64,000 nucleotides of DNA from assembly GCF_009299835.1 (NCBI RefSeq), contig NZ_VKCZ01000002.1:62001-126000 (forward strand), read 5' to 3'. Under the pieces are notes generated by a model that saw only the letters and a program-made list of their open reading frames with translations, did not search any database and was not told the origin of the DNA. Every line of letters starts with the position of its first letter. Positions within the stretch are counted from its first letter, which is position 1. Both the position numbers and the translations under genes were made by a program. This DNA is from Microlunatus speluncae. GTDB taxonomy: Bacteria; Actinomycetota; Actinomycetes; Propionibacteriales; Propionibacteriaceae. This document shows, piece by piece, positions 1 through 8,169 of the stretch.

Positions 1-1167
1 GACGTCGGCTCCCGGCACGAGCAACTGGGCCGGACCGGGTTCGCGCACCTGTTCGAGCACATCATGTTCCAGGGCTCGGCCCATGTCGCCGCCGGCCAGC
101 ACATCGGGCTGATGCAGGCCGCCGGGGCGATGGTCAACGCCACCACGTCGATGGACCGGACCAACTACTTCGAGACGTTGCCGACCGGCGGGGCCGACCT
201 GGCGCTGTGGCTCGAGGCCGACCGGATGGGCACGCTGCTGGACGCGCTGACCCAGGAAAACCTGGACACCCAGCGCGAGGTGGTGAAGGAGGAGAAGCGG
301 CAGCGCTACGACAACGTCCCCTACGGCGACGCGATGCAGCGGCTGATCGAGCTCACCTTCCCGGCCGAGCACCCGTACGGACACACCACGATCGGCTCGA
401 TGGACGACCTGAACGCGGCGACGCTGGAGGACGTCCGCGCCTTCTTCGGTGCCCACTACCTGCCGAACAACGCCGTGCTGACCATCGCCGGCGACCTCCA
501 GGCCGAGGACGCCTTCGCCCGGGCCGAACGCTATTTCGGCGGCCTGGCGCCCGACCTGGACCCGGCCGACCCAGACGACACCCCGCTGCCGGCGATCACC
601 GGACTGCCGCAGCAGGAGACCTCGGCCGCGGTCCCGGCGGACGCGATCTATCTGACCTGGCGGTTGCCGACCCGCGACACCGCGGCCTTCGACGCCGCCG
701 ATCTAGCCCTGTCCATCCTCGGCCACGGCCAGACCTCGCGACTGCATCGGGCGCTGGTCCGCGGCGCCGAGCTGGCCGAGAGCGCGGCCGCCATGACCAT
801 GCCGTTGATCGGCGGCACCTCGCTCGGCCTGTGCTACGCCCGGGCCCGCTCCGGGGTCGAGCCCGAGCGGCTGACCGAGGCGCTGCTGGCCGAGCTGACC
901 CGGCTGCGCACAGACGGGCCGACCGAGATCGAGGTCCGGCGGGCCAAGGCCCAATTCGAGCGGCACTGGCTGAACGAGCTGGCCCGGATCGACTCCCGGG
1001 CGGACGCGATCGGTGAGTACGCCACCCTGCACGGCGATCCGACCTTGATCAACTCCCGGTTGTCGGTGATCACCGGGATCGGTCGGGACCAGATCGCCGC
1101 CGCCCTGACCGAGCATCTCGATCCTGATCATCGAGCCACCTTGATCTACCGCAAGGAGTCCGAGTGA
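1..1167 (+). CDS. M16 family zinc metallopeptidase, catalytic subunit (5' end outside window)
   Basis: The frame is open at base 1, so the N-terminus lies outside the window. The inverted zinc motif of M16 peptidases is visible at once as HLFEH (46-60), followed by an N-A-T-T-x-x-D-x-T-x-Y stretch and the downstream Glu-rich helix (NLDTQREVVKEEK) that supplies the third zinc ligand. About 389 residues are visible, close to the usual 420-450. The stop overlaps the next M16 gene by 4 bp, so the two are translationally coupled. In this family (mitochondrial processing peptidase, PqqL-like) a catalytic chain commonly pairs with a non-catalytic one to make a clam-shell peptidase. The substrate cannot be told from sequence. 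Confidence 0.93.
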   Translation, partial: DVGSRHEQLGRTGFAHLFEHIMFQGSAHVAAGQHIGLMQAAGAMVNATTSMDRTNYFETLPTGGADLALWLEADRMGTLLDALTQENLDTQREVVKEEKRQRYDNVPYGDAMQRLIELTFPAEHPYGHTTIGSMDDLNAATLEDVRAFFGAHYLPNNAVLTIAGDLQAEDAFARAERYFGGLAPDLDPADPDDTPLPAITGLPQQETSAAVPADAIYLTWRLPTRDTAAFDAADLALSILGHGQTSRLHRALVRGAELAESAAAMTMPLIGGTSLGLCYARARSGVEPERLTEALLAELTRLRTDGPTEIEVRRAKAQFERHWLNELARIDSRADAIGEYATLHGDPTLINSRLSVITGIGRDQIAAALTEHLDPDHRATLIYRKESE

Positions 1168-2513
1168 GCACCGCCTTTCCCGATCAGCCGACGATCGACC
1201 CGCCCCGCGACTGGCTCTTCCCCACGCCGGAGCGGCACCGGCTGGACAACGGACTGGCGGTGGCGATCTATCGGATGCCCGGTCAGCACGTGATCTCGGC
1301 CCATCTGGTGATCGATCTCCCGCTGGCCGCCGAGCCGCGCGACATCGAGGGCGTGGCGACGATCTGCGCCCGCACCCTGGACGAGGGCACCGAGCTGCAC
1401 GGCGGCGAGGAGTTCGCCGAGCAACTGGAAACCCTCGGCGCCGGGTTCGGCATCGACGTGTCGCTCGCCGGGCTGCAGGCCGTCCTGGACGTGCCGGCCT
1501 CGCGGCTCCGGCCGGCCCTTGACCTGTTTGCCGAGGCGGCGATCCAGCCGGCCTTCGCCGAGGCCGACGTGAAACGGCACGTCACCCTGCGGCTGGCCGA
1601 GATCGATCAGGTCTATGCCAATCCGGCCCAGTCGGCCAGCGTGGCCTTCCGCTCCGGCGTCTTCGCGGCGGAGAGCCGGGCCAGCCGGATGAACAGCGGC
1701 CTACCGGACACGGTCGCCGCCGTCACCCAGGAGCAGGTCCGGGCCTTCCACCGTGATCATTTCCGGCCGGACCGGGCGACGGTGATCTTGGCCGGCGACT
1801 TCGCCGAGGATCCGCTGCCGCTGGTCCAGGCCGCGTTCGGTGGCTGGACCGCCGGTGATCACGCGGAGCCGCTGGAGCACGTACCGCCGCAGCCCGCGGT
1901 GCCCCGCGCCGTGATCATCAACCACCCCGGCGCGGTCCAGGCCGACCTGCGGCTCGGTGGCTTCGGCATCGACCGACGCGACCTCCGTTGGGCCGACGTC
2001 AGCATCGCCGGCTACGCCGTCGGCGGCGCCTTCCTGTCCCGGCTGAACGCCGTGCTGCGCGAGGAACGCGGCTACACCTATGGCGTGCACCTCGCCTTCG
2101 GCCCGCTCCGATCCGGCGGGTCGTACGCGGTGCAGGGCGCGTTCCGGACCGAGGTCGCGGCCGATGCCCTGGCCGAGGCTCGGGCCCTGCTCGACATCGC
2201 GCAGAAGCCGATCACCGCCGACGAGGTCCGCGACGCCGTGGCCTACTACACCGGGGTCGCGCCGTTGCGCTTCGCCACCGCCGACGGCGTCGCCGACCAG
2301 GCCGCCAGCCAGGTGCTGTCCGGGCTGGAAGATGATCATCTGAACCAGAATCTGGCCGCGCTGCGCCGGGTCACTCCGGAATCGGCAAGCTCCGGCTATC
2401 AGGCCGTGGTCGACCTCGACCGGCTCAGCCTCGCCATCGCCGGCGACGCCGACACCCTGGCCGACCCGATCCGCGCCCTCGGCTACGACCTCACCATCCT
2501 CGACCACCCCTGA
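1164..2513 (+). CDS. M16 family peptidase-like protein, non-catalytic partner subunit
   Basis: This 449-residue protein overlaps the preceding M16 gene by 4 bp (GTGA). It has the M16 fold signature but lacks HxxEH: the equivalent segment reads EGVATICARTLDEGT. The C-terminal R-G-Y-T-Y-G motif used by M16 enzymes for substrate binding is present near residues 300-310. This is the usual division of labour in two-gene M16 systems: the upstream chain holds zinc and this one completes the chamber. A palindrome begins 9 nt after the stop. Confidence 0.9.
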   Translation: MSTAFPDQPTIDPPRDWLFPTPERHRLDNGLAVAIYRMPGQHVISAHLVIDLPLAAEPRDIEGVATICARTLDEGTELHGGEEFAEQLETLGAGFGIDVSLAGLQAVLDVPASRLRPALDLFAEAAIQPAFAEADVKRHVTLRLAEIDQVYANPAQSASVAFRSGVFAAESRASRMNSGLPDTVAAVTQEQVRAFHRDHFRPDRATVILAGDFAEDPLPLVQAAFGGWTAGDHAEPLEHVPPQPAVPRAVIINHPGAVQADLRLGGFGIDRRDLRWADVSIAGYAVGGAFLSRLNAVLREERGYTYGVHLAFGPLRSGGSYAVQGAFRTEVAADALAEARALLDIAQKPITADEVRDAVAYYTGVAPLRFATADGVADQAASQVLSGLEDDHLNQNLAALRRVTPESASSGYQAVVDLDRLSLAIAGDADTLADPIRALGYDLTILDHP

Positions 2514-2522
2514 TCTCCCGAG

Positions 2523-2566
2523 TTGTCAGAACTGAGTTGCGCTATAGGGCTACTCAGTTCTGACAA
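2523..2566. repeat. Palindromic element with TCAGAACTGA core, copy 1
   Basis: Perfect 15-bp inverted repeat (arms 2523-2537 and 2552-2566) with a 14-nt loop, starting 9 nt after the stop of the M16 pair. The same core recurs in longer palindromes at 17665-17736 and 63294-63341, also just behind stop codons. There is no U-tract, so it may be a Rho-independent-like 3' end, an mRNA-stabilising stem, or a dispersed repeat. Confidence 0.8.
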
Positions 2567-2597
2567 GTTGGTGGGGTGGCCGACTACCCTGGTCGGC

Positions 2598-2996
2598 ATG
2601 CAATGTCCCGTGGACCAAACCGTGCTCCAGATGACCGACCGGCAGGGCATCGAAATCGATTACTGCCCGACCTGCCGAGGGGTCTGGCTCGACCGCGGCG
2701 AACTCGACAAGATCATCGAGCGCGCCCCCGGCGGCGGTGCGCCGCGCCAGGACCCGCCGGCCACCGCGCCGACCCAGGCCGCACCGGTGCGGCCGGCCGC
2801 GCCCGCGCCGAACGAGAGCGTGGGCTATCCGCAACAGCCCTACCCGCAGCAGCAGCCGTATCCGCAGCAGCAGCGCTACCGCTACGGCTCGGCAGGATCG
2901 CCCGACTCGCCGGAGTACTACGGCGGCGGCTACCAGCAGGGTCACCACCGCAAGCGCCGCAAGGGCGGCTTCCTGGGTGACCTGTTCGACTTCTGA
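2598..2996 (+). CDS. Small TFIIB-type zinc-finger protein with Pro/Gln/Tyr-rich tail
   Basis: A 132-residue protein. The N-terminal 45 residues carry the zf-TFIIB pattern C-P-V-D ... C-P-T-C-R-G-V-W-L-D-R-G-E-L. Next comes an Ala/Pro linker, then YPQQQ-type repeats and a basic C-terminus (HHRKRRKGG) ending in GDLFDF. I chose the ATG at 2598 because the finger begins immediately after it; an in-frame extension to 2523 would run through the palindrome. Such proteins are common in bacteria and their function is not known. It converges on the UPF0182 gene across a strong hairpin. Confidence 0.82.
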   Translation: MQCPVDQTVLQMTDRQGIEIDYCPTCRGVWLDRGELDKIIERAPGGGAPRQDPPATAPTQAAPVRPAAPAPNESVGYPQQPYPQQQPYPQQQRYRYGSAGSPDSPEYYGGGYQQGHHRKRRKGGFLGDLFDF

Positions 2997-3018
2997 TCCG
3001 TTCACCCACCAACGCAGA

Positions 3019-3066
3019 CAACGGGTGGATTCTCACCGGGAGTAACCGGCGGGAATCCACCCGTTG
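3019..3066. terminator. Bidirectional hairpin terminator between convergent genes
   Basis: Perfect 14-bp inverted repeat (3019-3032 and 3053-3066) with a 20-nt GC-rich loop, in the gap between the zinc-finger gene (+, ends 2996) and the UPF0182 gene (-, ends 3076). There is no clear U-run on either side, so it is a GC-type terminator at best. Confidence 0.7.
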
Positions 3067-3075
3067 TGCGTCGGA

Positions 3076-5910
3076 TCAGCGGTTCAGTGCCGCCTGGGCC
3101 CGCTTGATCGCCTCCTCGGCTTCCTTGATCTTGGCCTGGTAGGTCGCAAGATCACCGGACTTCAGCGCCTGATCGGCCTCCTCGAAGGCCTGGCCGGCCT
3201 CGGCCAGGGCCTGGCTGGCAGCCGGGTTGTCCGGGTTCTCGCCGCCGTTGTCGGGCGGCTCGGTGCCGCCCTCCTCGTCGGTCTTCGCACCGGCATTGCC
3301 CTTGAACACCTGGTCCAGGGCCTGCTGCAGGGTGTCGCCGATCGCGACCGACCCGCCGAATCTGACCAGCACGAACCGCAGCACCGGATAGGCCGCCGTG
3401 CTCCCCTGCCGCTGGGTGTAGATCGGTTGCGCATACAGCAGGCCGCCACCGATCGGCAGGGTCAGCAGATTGCCGAACTGCGCGGTCGCCGTGCCCTGCT
3501 GGAACGGGCGCAGCCTTTCGGCCACCACCTCATTGGAGTTGAACACGTTGGCCGTCTGGCCCGGACCGTCGATCTGGGTCTGCGCCGACATCCGCAGGAT
3601 CCGCAGCTGGCCGTAGTTCGGGCTGCTGGCATCCGCATTCACCGCCATGTAGGCAGCGAGGTTCTGCCGGCCCTCCGGCACATAGGTGGAGGTCAACGAG
3701 AACACGGCCGACTCGTCACCGGGCCACTTGATCGACAGGAAGTTCGGTGACTCCTTCGACCCGGCCGGTGCGCCCTGCCGCGGATCATCCGAAACCCGCC
3801 AGAGGTCCGAGTTCTGATACCAGTTCTGCGGATCGGTGATGTGGTAGCGCGCCAGGATCTCGCGCTGCACCTTGTACATGTCCTGCGGGTAGCGAAGATG
3901 CTTCAGCAGATCGGCCGAGATCTCTGCCTTGTCCTTCACGATGCCCGGGAACACCTTCTTCCAGGTCTGCAACACCGGATCGGTGTCGTCCCAGGTGTAC
4001 AGGGTCACGGTGCCGTCGTACGCGTCGACCGTCGCCTTCACCGAATTCCGCATGTAGTTGATCATGGAATCCGGCTGGGCCGGCAGGGCGCCGACGCGAG
4101 TCCGTGAGTCCGACGTCGCCTCCTCCAGCGAGACCCGTTGGCTGTACGGGTAGGAGTTCGACGTGGTGTAGCCGTCGGCGATCCAGACGATGCGACCGTC
4201 GACCACCGCCGGATACATGTCGGCGTCGACCCGGAGCCACGGAGCCGCCTTCATCACCCGTTCCCGCGGCGTCCGGTCGTAGATGATCTTGGACTCGGGA
4301 TTCAGCTCGGTCGACAGCAACATGTTCACGTCCGCGAACTTCGCGGCATAGAGGAGCCGACTCCACAGGTCGCCGACCGGCACGCCGCCCTTGCCCTCGT
4401 ACGTGTTGGTCGCCGGGTTGCCGCCCTCGCCGCCGGACGGCGTGTCGAACTCGACCGAGGGCGCGCCCTCCGGAGCTCCGACGATCGAATAGTCCGTCTG
4501 CTTCTCGCCGAAGTAGATCCGCGGCTCGTATTCGGTCAGCTTGCCGGTCGGCGGGATGTCCTTGACGATCCACTCCGGCTCCCCGCCCGGCTGCCGACGG
4601 TTGCCGTAGGCGGCAACCAACCCGTAGCCATGGGTGTAGACCCGCTTCAGGTTGTTCCAGTTCTGGGCTTCGATGCCCTGATGGTTCATCTCCCGGACCG
4701 CGACCACGGCATCGGTCTCGGCGCCGTCGATGGTGTACCGGTCGACGTCGAGAACGTCGCCGAACGCGTAGTAGCCGCGGACCTGCTGCAGCTGCTCGTA
4801 CGCCGGGCCGACCACGGCCGGGTCGATCAGCCGGATGCCGGGCAGTGCCTCGGCATCCGCCCGCAACTGCCCCGCGGAGGCAGTGGTTCGGGCCGAGTAG
4901 TCGGCGATCTCCACATCGGCCACGTCGTAGGCACTGCGGGTCGCCGCGATGTTGCGTTCGATGTAGGGACGCTCCCGCACCGGCTCGTTGGCCCGCACCT
5001 GGAGCAGCTGGACGCCGGCCGGGTAGACCACACCGAGGATGATCGCGGACAAGATCATCAGGGTCAGCCCGATGATCGGCACCGACCACCGGCGCAGCAC
5101 CGCGTTGGCGAAGAAGAGCACCGCACACAGACCCGCGATGATCGCCAAGATCACATCGGCATTACGGGTCGCGTTGTCGGCGGTGTAGTTCATGCCGGTC
5201 ATGATCGACGTGTCGGCGATGTTCAGTCCGTACTGGTCGAACCAGTAGCCGACGCCCCGCACCAGCACGGCGAGACCGACCAAGATCGACAGATGGGCCT
5301 GAGCGCCGGGGGTGCCGCCGCGGCCGGGGCCGATCAGCCGCAGCCCGCCCATCAGATAGTGGATGATCGCCGCCGCGGCCGCGCTGAACAACAGCGCGAC
5401 GAAGACGAAGGACAGCGCGAACCGCCACCACGGGTAGTCGAAGACGAAGAAGCCGATGTCCAGATTGAAGACCGGATCGGTGACGCCGAACGGGGTGGAG
5501 TTCCGCCAGGCCAGGTAGGTGAACACCTGTCCGCTGGCGGTCGCACCGGCGAACACCCCGACCACCACACCCAGGCCGATGATCACCCAGACCAGGCGCT
5601 GCTCCAGCACCTCTCGATAACGTTCCAGCAACGGGCTCGACGGGCCGGCACCGCGGACCCGCGGCCGGAGCCGGTACGCCACCGCCGCGTTGGCCGCGAC
5701 CACGGCGGCCATCAGCAACCCGAACGAGGCGAACAACCCGAGCCGGGTCACCAACATGGTGTTGAAGACCGCGCCGAAGTCGAACGAGACATACCACAGG
5801 CGATCGGTCCACACATTGGTGAAGATCGCGAACAGGATCACCACCACGGCCGCGATCACCAAGGTGGGTAGCAGGGCGCTCCTGGGCCGGCCCAGCCGAA
5901 TCGTACTCAC
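3076..5910 (-). CDS. UPF0182 family polytopic membrane protein
   Basis: A 944-residue protein. The first ~330 residues contain about seven hydrophobic segments (for example near residues 15-35 and 55-75). A large extracytoplasmic domain of about 500 residues follows, then a charged Glu/Asp/Ala-rich tail predicted to be coiled coil (about 865-944). Size and architecture match the actinobacterial UPF0182 family, whose function is unknown. The start is GTG at 5910, preceded by a GAGGAGAG ribosome site and overlapping the upstream stop by 4 bp. It is therefore coupled to the PPA1309-like gene and is probably in one transcript with the YlbL-type protease. Confidence 0.92.
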   Translation of the reverse strand: MSTIRLGRPRSALLPTLVIAAVVVILFAIFTNVWTDRLWYVSFDFGAVFNTMLVTRLGLFASFGLLMAAVVAANAAVAYRLRPRVRGAGPSSPLLERYREVLEQRLVWVIIGLGVVVGVFAGATASGQVFTYLAWRNSTPFGVTDPVFNLDIGFFVFDYPWWRFALSFVFVALLFSAAAAAIIHYLMGGLRLIGPGRGGTPGAQAHLSILVGLAVLVRGVGYWFDQYGLNIADTSIMTGMNYTADNATRNADVILAIIAGLCAVLFFANAVLRRWSVPIIGLTLMILSAIILGVVYPAGVQLLQVRANEPVRERPYIERNIAATRSAYDVADVEIADYSARTTASAGQLRADAEALPGIRLIDPAVVGPAYEQLQQVRGYYAFGDVLDVDRYTIDGAETDAVVAVREMNHQGIEAQNWNNLKRVYTHGYGLVAAYGNRRQPGGEPEWIVKDIPPTGKLTEYEPRIYFGEKQTDYSIVGAPEGAPSVEFDTPSGGEGGNPATNTYEGKGGVPVGDLWSRLLYAAKFADVNMLLSTELNPESKIIYDRTPRERVMKAAPWLRVDADMYPAVVDGRIVWIADGYTTSNSYPYSQRVSLEEATSDSRTRVGALPAQPDSMINYMRNSVKATVDAYDGTVTLYTWDDTDPVLQTWKKVFPGIVKDKAEISADLLKHLRYPQDMYKVQREILARYHITDPQNWYQNSDLWRVSDDPRQGAPAGSKESPNFLSIKWPGDESAVFSLTSTYVPEGRQNLAAYMAVNADASSPNYGQLRILRMSAQTQIDGPGQTANVFNSNEVVAERLRPFQQGTATAQFGNLLTLPIGGGLLYAQPIYTQRQGSTAAYPVLRFVLVRFGGSVAIGDTLQQALDQVFKGNAGAKTDEEGGTEPPDNGGENPDNPAASQALAEAGQAFEEADQALKSGDLATYQAKIKEAEEAIKRAQAALNR

Positions 5911-6482
5911 TGTCTCTCCTCAACTTCTGGGTCGTCGAGCTTCAGCGTATGCGCAAGGGCCGCACCGAGACCCGGCACCAGATCGGGCGCCGCCAGCAGG
6001 TCGTCGGGACGGGCGATCAGCCTAGCCACCCCGTGACTGTGGCCGGCGCGGTCGGCGCCGACCACCACCCGGACGTCCTGCCGATCCGGGTGCTGGGCGA
6101 CGAACTCCGCGGCCGCGGTCGGATCCTCCGGGAGGTCCGGCTCGGCCGCGGCGGGCAGGAAGGTCCGTTCCAGCGCGATCGCGCAACCGAACACGGCGTC
6201 CGGCCAGACGATCGGCTCCAGGTCGGCCAGCACATCGCCGGAGCCCTGGAAATGATCTTGCTCGATCGCGGTCAACGCGTCCTCGGGCGCACCGTCGGCA
6301 CTCCCCCGCAGGCCGAGCTGTTGCACCAGCTCCGGTTCCGCGGCGATCACGTCGTCGGTCCGGACCAGCGCGAACAACCGCGGCGGCTGATCCCAGCCGC
6401 GTTCGCCGATGTGGCGCTCCAGTTCGATCAATGCCGCGACCAGTGCCTCATCGGCCTGGTCCGCGGGGGTTTCCGTACTCAT
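5907..6482 (-). CDS. PPA1309 family protein
   Basis: About 191 residues, resembling the actinobacterial PPA1309 family, which has no known function. Features are an N-terminal helix (ALVAALIELERHIGERGWDQPPRLFALV), a central region with many acidic residues, and a C-terminal stretch about rights and domains such as HGVARLIARPDDLL. I chose the ATG at 6482 because GGGAG lies just upstream; the frame allows an earlier ATG at 6503. The gene overlaps the UPF0182 start by 4 bp. No transmembrane segment or catalytic motif is evident, so the partnership with UPF0182 is inferred from coupling only. Confidence 0.8.
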   Translation of the reverse strand: MSTETPADQADEALVAALIELERHIGERGWDQPPRLFALVRTDDVIAAEPELVQQLGLRGSADGAPEDALTAIEQDHFQGSGDVLADLEPIVWPDAVFGCAIALERTFLPAAAEPDLPEDPTAAAEFVAQHPDRQDVRVVVGADRAGHSHGVARLIARPDDLLAAPDLVPGLGAALAHTLKLDDPEVEERQ

Positions 6483-6521
6483 CCGCTCCCTGAACTCATC
6501 CACACGTCAACTGACACGTCG

Positions 6522-7562
6522 TCATCCACATCGGGGTAGCCGGTCCGGCGCGTCGAGGTTGCCCAGCGACTCGATGCCGTCGGCCAACGTGGTGACCTTG
6601 ATCAACTCCAGATCGGTGTCCAACCCGGCCAACTCGCCACAGTTCGGCGCCGGGACCAGGAATGCTTCGGCCCCCGCACTGTCGGCGGCGGTGATCTTCT
6701 CCTGCAGTCCTCCGATGGGGCCGACCGTGCCGTCCGGACTGATCGTCCCGGTGCCGGCGATGTGCCGCCCGGCGAGCAATTCACCCGGAGTGATCTTGTC
6801 GTAGATCGCCAGCGCGAACACCAGCCCGGCACTCGGCCCGCCGATCCGGTCACCAAGATCGAAAGAGATGTCCGGACCATAGGAGTAGCCCATGCCGACG
6901 GTGATGCCGACCACCGGCACCCGAGGATCGGTGTCCGACTTGATGGTCGCAATCTCGACCGTCACGCGGCGATGATCCCGGAGCACGACGAACGGCACCC
7001 GGTAGCCCACCGGGCGCTTCCTGATCAAGGTCCCCGGATCCTCGACGGCGTGCACGCCCTGGCCGTCGACGGAGATGATCAGATCGCCCGGTCGCAGCTT
7101 GTCGTGGGCGGGGCCGTCCACCACGACCGAGGAGACCACCGGCATCGCGGTCACCTTTTCCCCGGCCGCCTGCAGGGCCGCGACGACCGCATCGTGCTGC
7201 GCGGTCTGCATGCTGATCGTCTGTTGCTGCTCGGCCTCGACGGCCGAAGTGCCCTCCGGATAGACGCTGGTCCGCGGCAGCGCATCCCGGCCCGGCAGCC
7301 AATAGGACAACACCGCCTCGGGCAGGCTGACCCGCGAATCGGCCCGGGACACCGAGACCGTGGTCAGGTCCAGCCGGCCGCTGGTCGGGAAGGTCGGCGT
7401 GTCCTTGATCGAAATGATCGGGACGTCGTTGATCGTGCCGAGCGTGTCCTGGGTGCCGCCGGGCGACCAGGAGACGTACGGCGCCGGCACGAACACCAGC
7501 AACGCGGTCAACGCAATGAAGACGGCCGCGGAGAAGAACGCCGTCCAGGTTTGCCTCGTCAC
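6522..7562 (-). CDS. YlbL-family membrane-anchored PDZ/Lon-like serine protease
   Basis: A 346-residue protein with one N-terminal membrane segment (about 8-28), a PDZ domain (about 125-205, with RPGDLIISVDGQGV) and a C-terminal Lon-type S16 peptidase domain. The catalytic dyad is recognisable: Ser in GGPSAGLVFAL and Lys in GGLQEKI, about 45 residues later. This is the YlbL/Rv3194c-type family, active on the outer face of the membrane. The start is GTG at 7562. It lies directly upstream of the PPA1309 and UPF0182 genes, which fits the conserved Rv3193c-Rv3194c pair. Confidence 0.93.
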   Translation of the reverse strand: MTRQTWTAFFSAAVFIALTALLVFVPAPYVSWSPGGTQDTLGTINDVPIISIKDTPTFPTSGRLDLTTVSVSRADSRVSLPEAVLSYWLPGRDALPRTSVYPEGTSAVEAEQQQTISMQTAQHDAVVAALQAAGEKVTAMPVVSSVVVDGPAHDKLRPGDLIISVDGQGVHAVEDPGTLIRKRPVGYRVPFVVLRDHRRVTVEIATIKSDTDPRVPVVGITVGMGYSYGPDISFDLGDRIGGPSAGLVFALAIYDKITPGELLAGRHIAGTGTISPDGTVGPIGGLQEKITAADSAGAEAFLVPAPNCGELAGLDTDLELIKVTTLADGIESLGNLDAPDRLPRCG

Positions 7563-7575
7563 CCCTGGAACCCCA

Positions 7576-7998
7576 TCACCGGAGCCCGACCCAGGCGGTG
7601 TCGCCGTCGGCGAACTCCTGTTCCTTCCAGATCGGCACCTCGGCCTTGATCCGGTCGATCAGGTCCCGGCACACTTCGAGCGCCTCGGCCCGGTGCTCGG
7701 CTCCGACGGCGACGACGACGGCGAGCTCGCCGATCGCCAACGCGCCGATCCGGTGCTCGACCGCCGCGGTGATCACCGAGCGGCCCGCTGTGGTCTGCTC
7801 GGCCACCTCGCGCAGGGTGCTCTCCGCCGTGGGGTGCGCGGTGTAGTCCAACGTGATCACCGGGCGGTCCTCGTCGACGTTGCGAACGGTGCCGATGAAG
7901 AGGCCGATCCCGCCGACCCGATCGTTCGCGACCGCGGCCAGCACCCGATCGACGCTCAACGGCGAGGATGAGATCAGGACGTGCCGGACCGCGGACAT
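7576..7998 (-). CDS. moaE: Molybdopterin synthase catalytic subunit MoaE
   Basis: About 140 residues with MoaE hallmarks: G-L-F-I-G-T-V-R near the start, an E-H-R-x-G-x-L-x-I-G-E segment, and the catalytic lysine motif K-A-x-V-P-I-W-K-E-Q near the C-terminus. With thiocarboxylated MoaD it converts precursor Z to molybdopterin. I chose the ATG at 7998, where an AGGG site lies about 8 nt upstream; the longer in-frame ORF has an atypical leader. No moaD is adjacent. A MoeZ-type activating enzyme is encoded at 61292-62485. Confidence 0.92.
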   Translation of the reverse strand: MSAVRHVLISSSPLSVDRVLAAVANDRVGGIGLFIGTVRNVDEDRPVITLDYTAHPTAESTLREVAEQTTAGRSVITAAVEHRIGALAIGELAVVVAVGAEHRAEALEVCRDLIDRIKAEVPIWKEQEFADGDTAWVGLR

Positions 7999-8169
7999 GC
8001 GCAGCACCCTACCGAGAGCACCTGTGAAACCACCGCTCCGGGCCGCGGCGCTCGGCTGATTCTCAGGATTCGCCCGGCGGCCGGCTCCGCTCTCGGCGAT
8101 CAACTACGGCTGGCCCGGTGGAGCCGCGTACGGTGGAGTACTACGTCCGAACCTGAGCGAGGAGATGTC

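Noticed and set aside
4138..5871. 577-residue ORF opposite the UPF0182 gene
   Set aside because: It has His/Arg/Asp-rich shadow composition and lies wholly inside the minus-strand UPF0182 gene, which has clear membrane segments.
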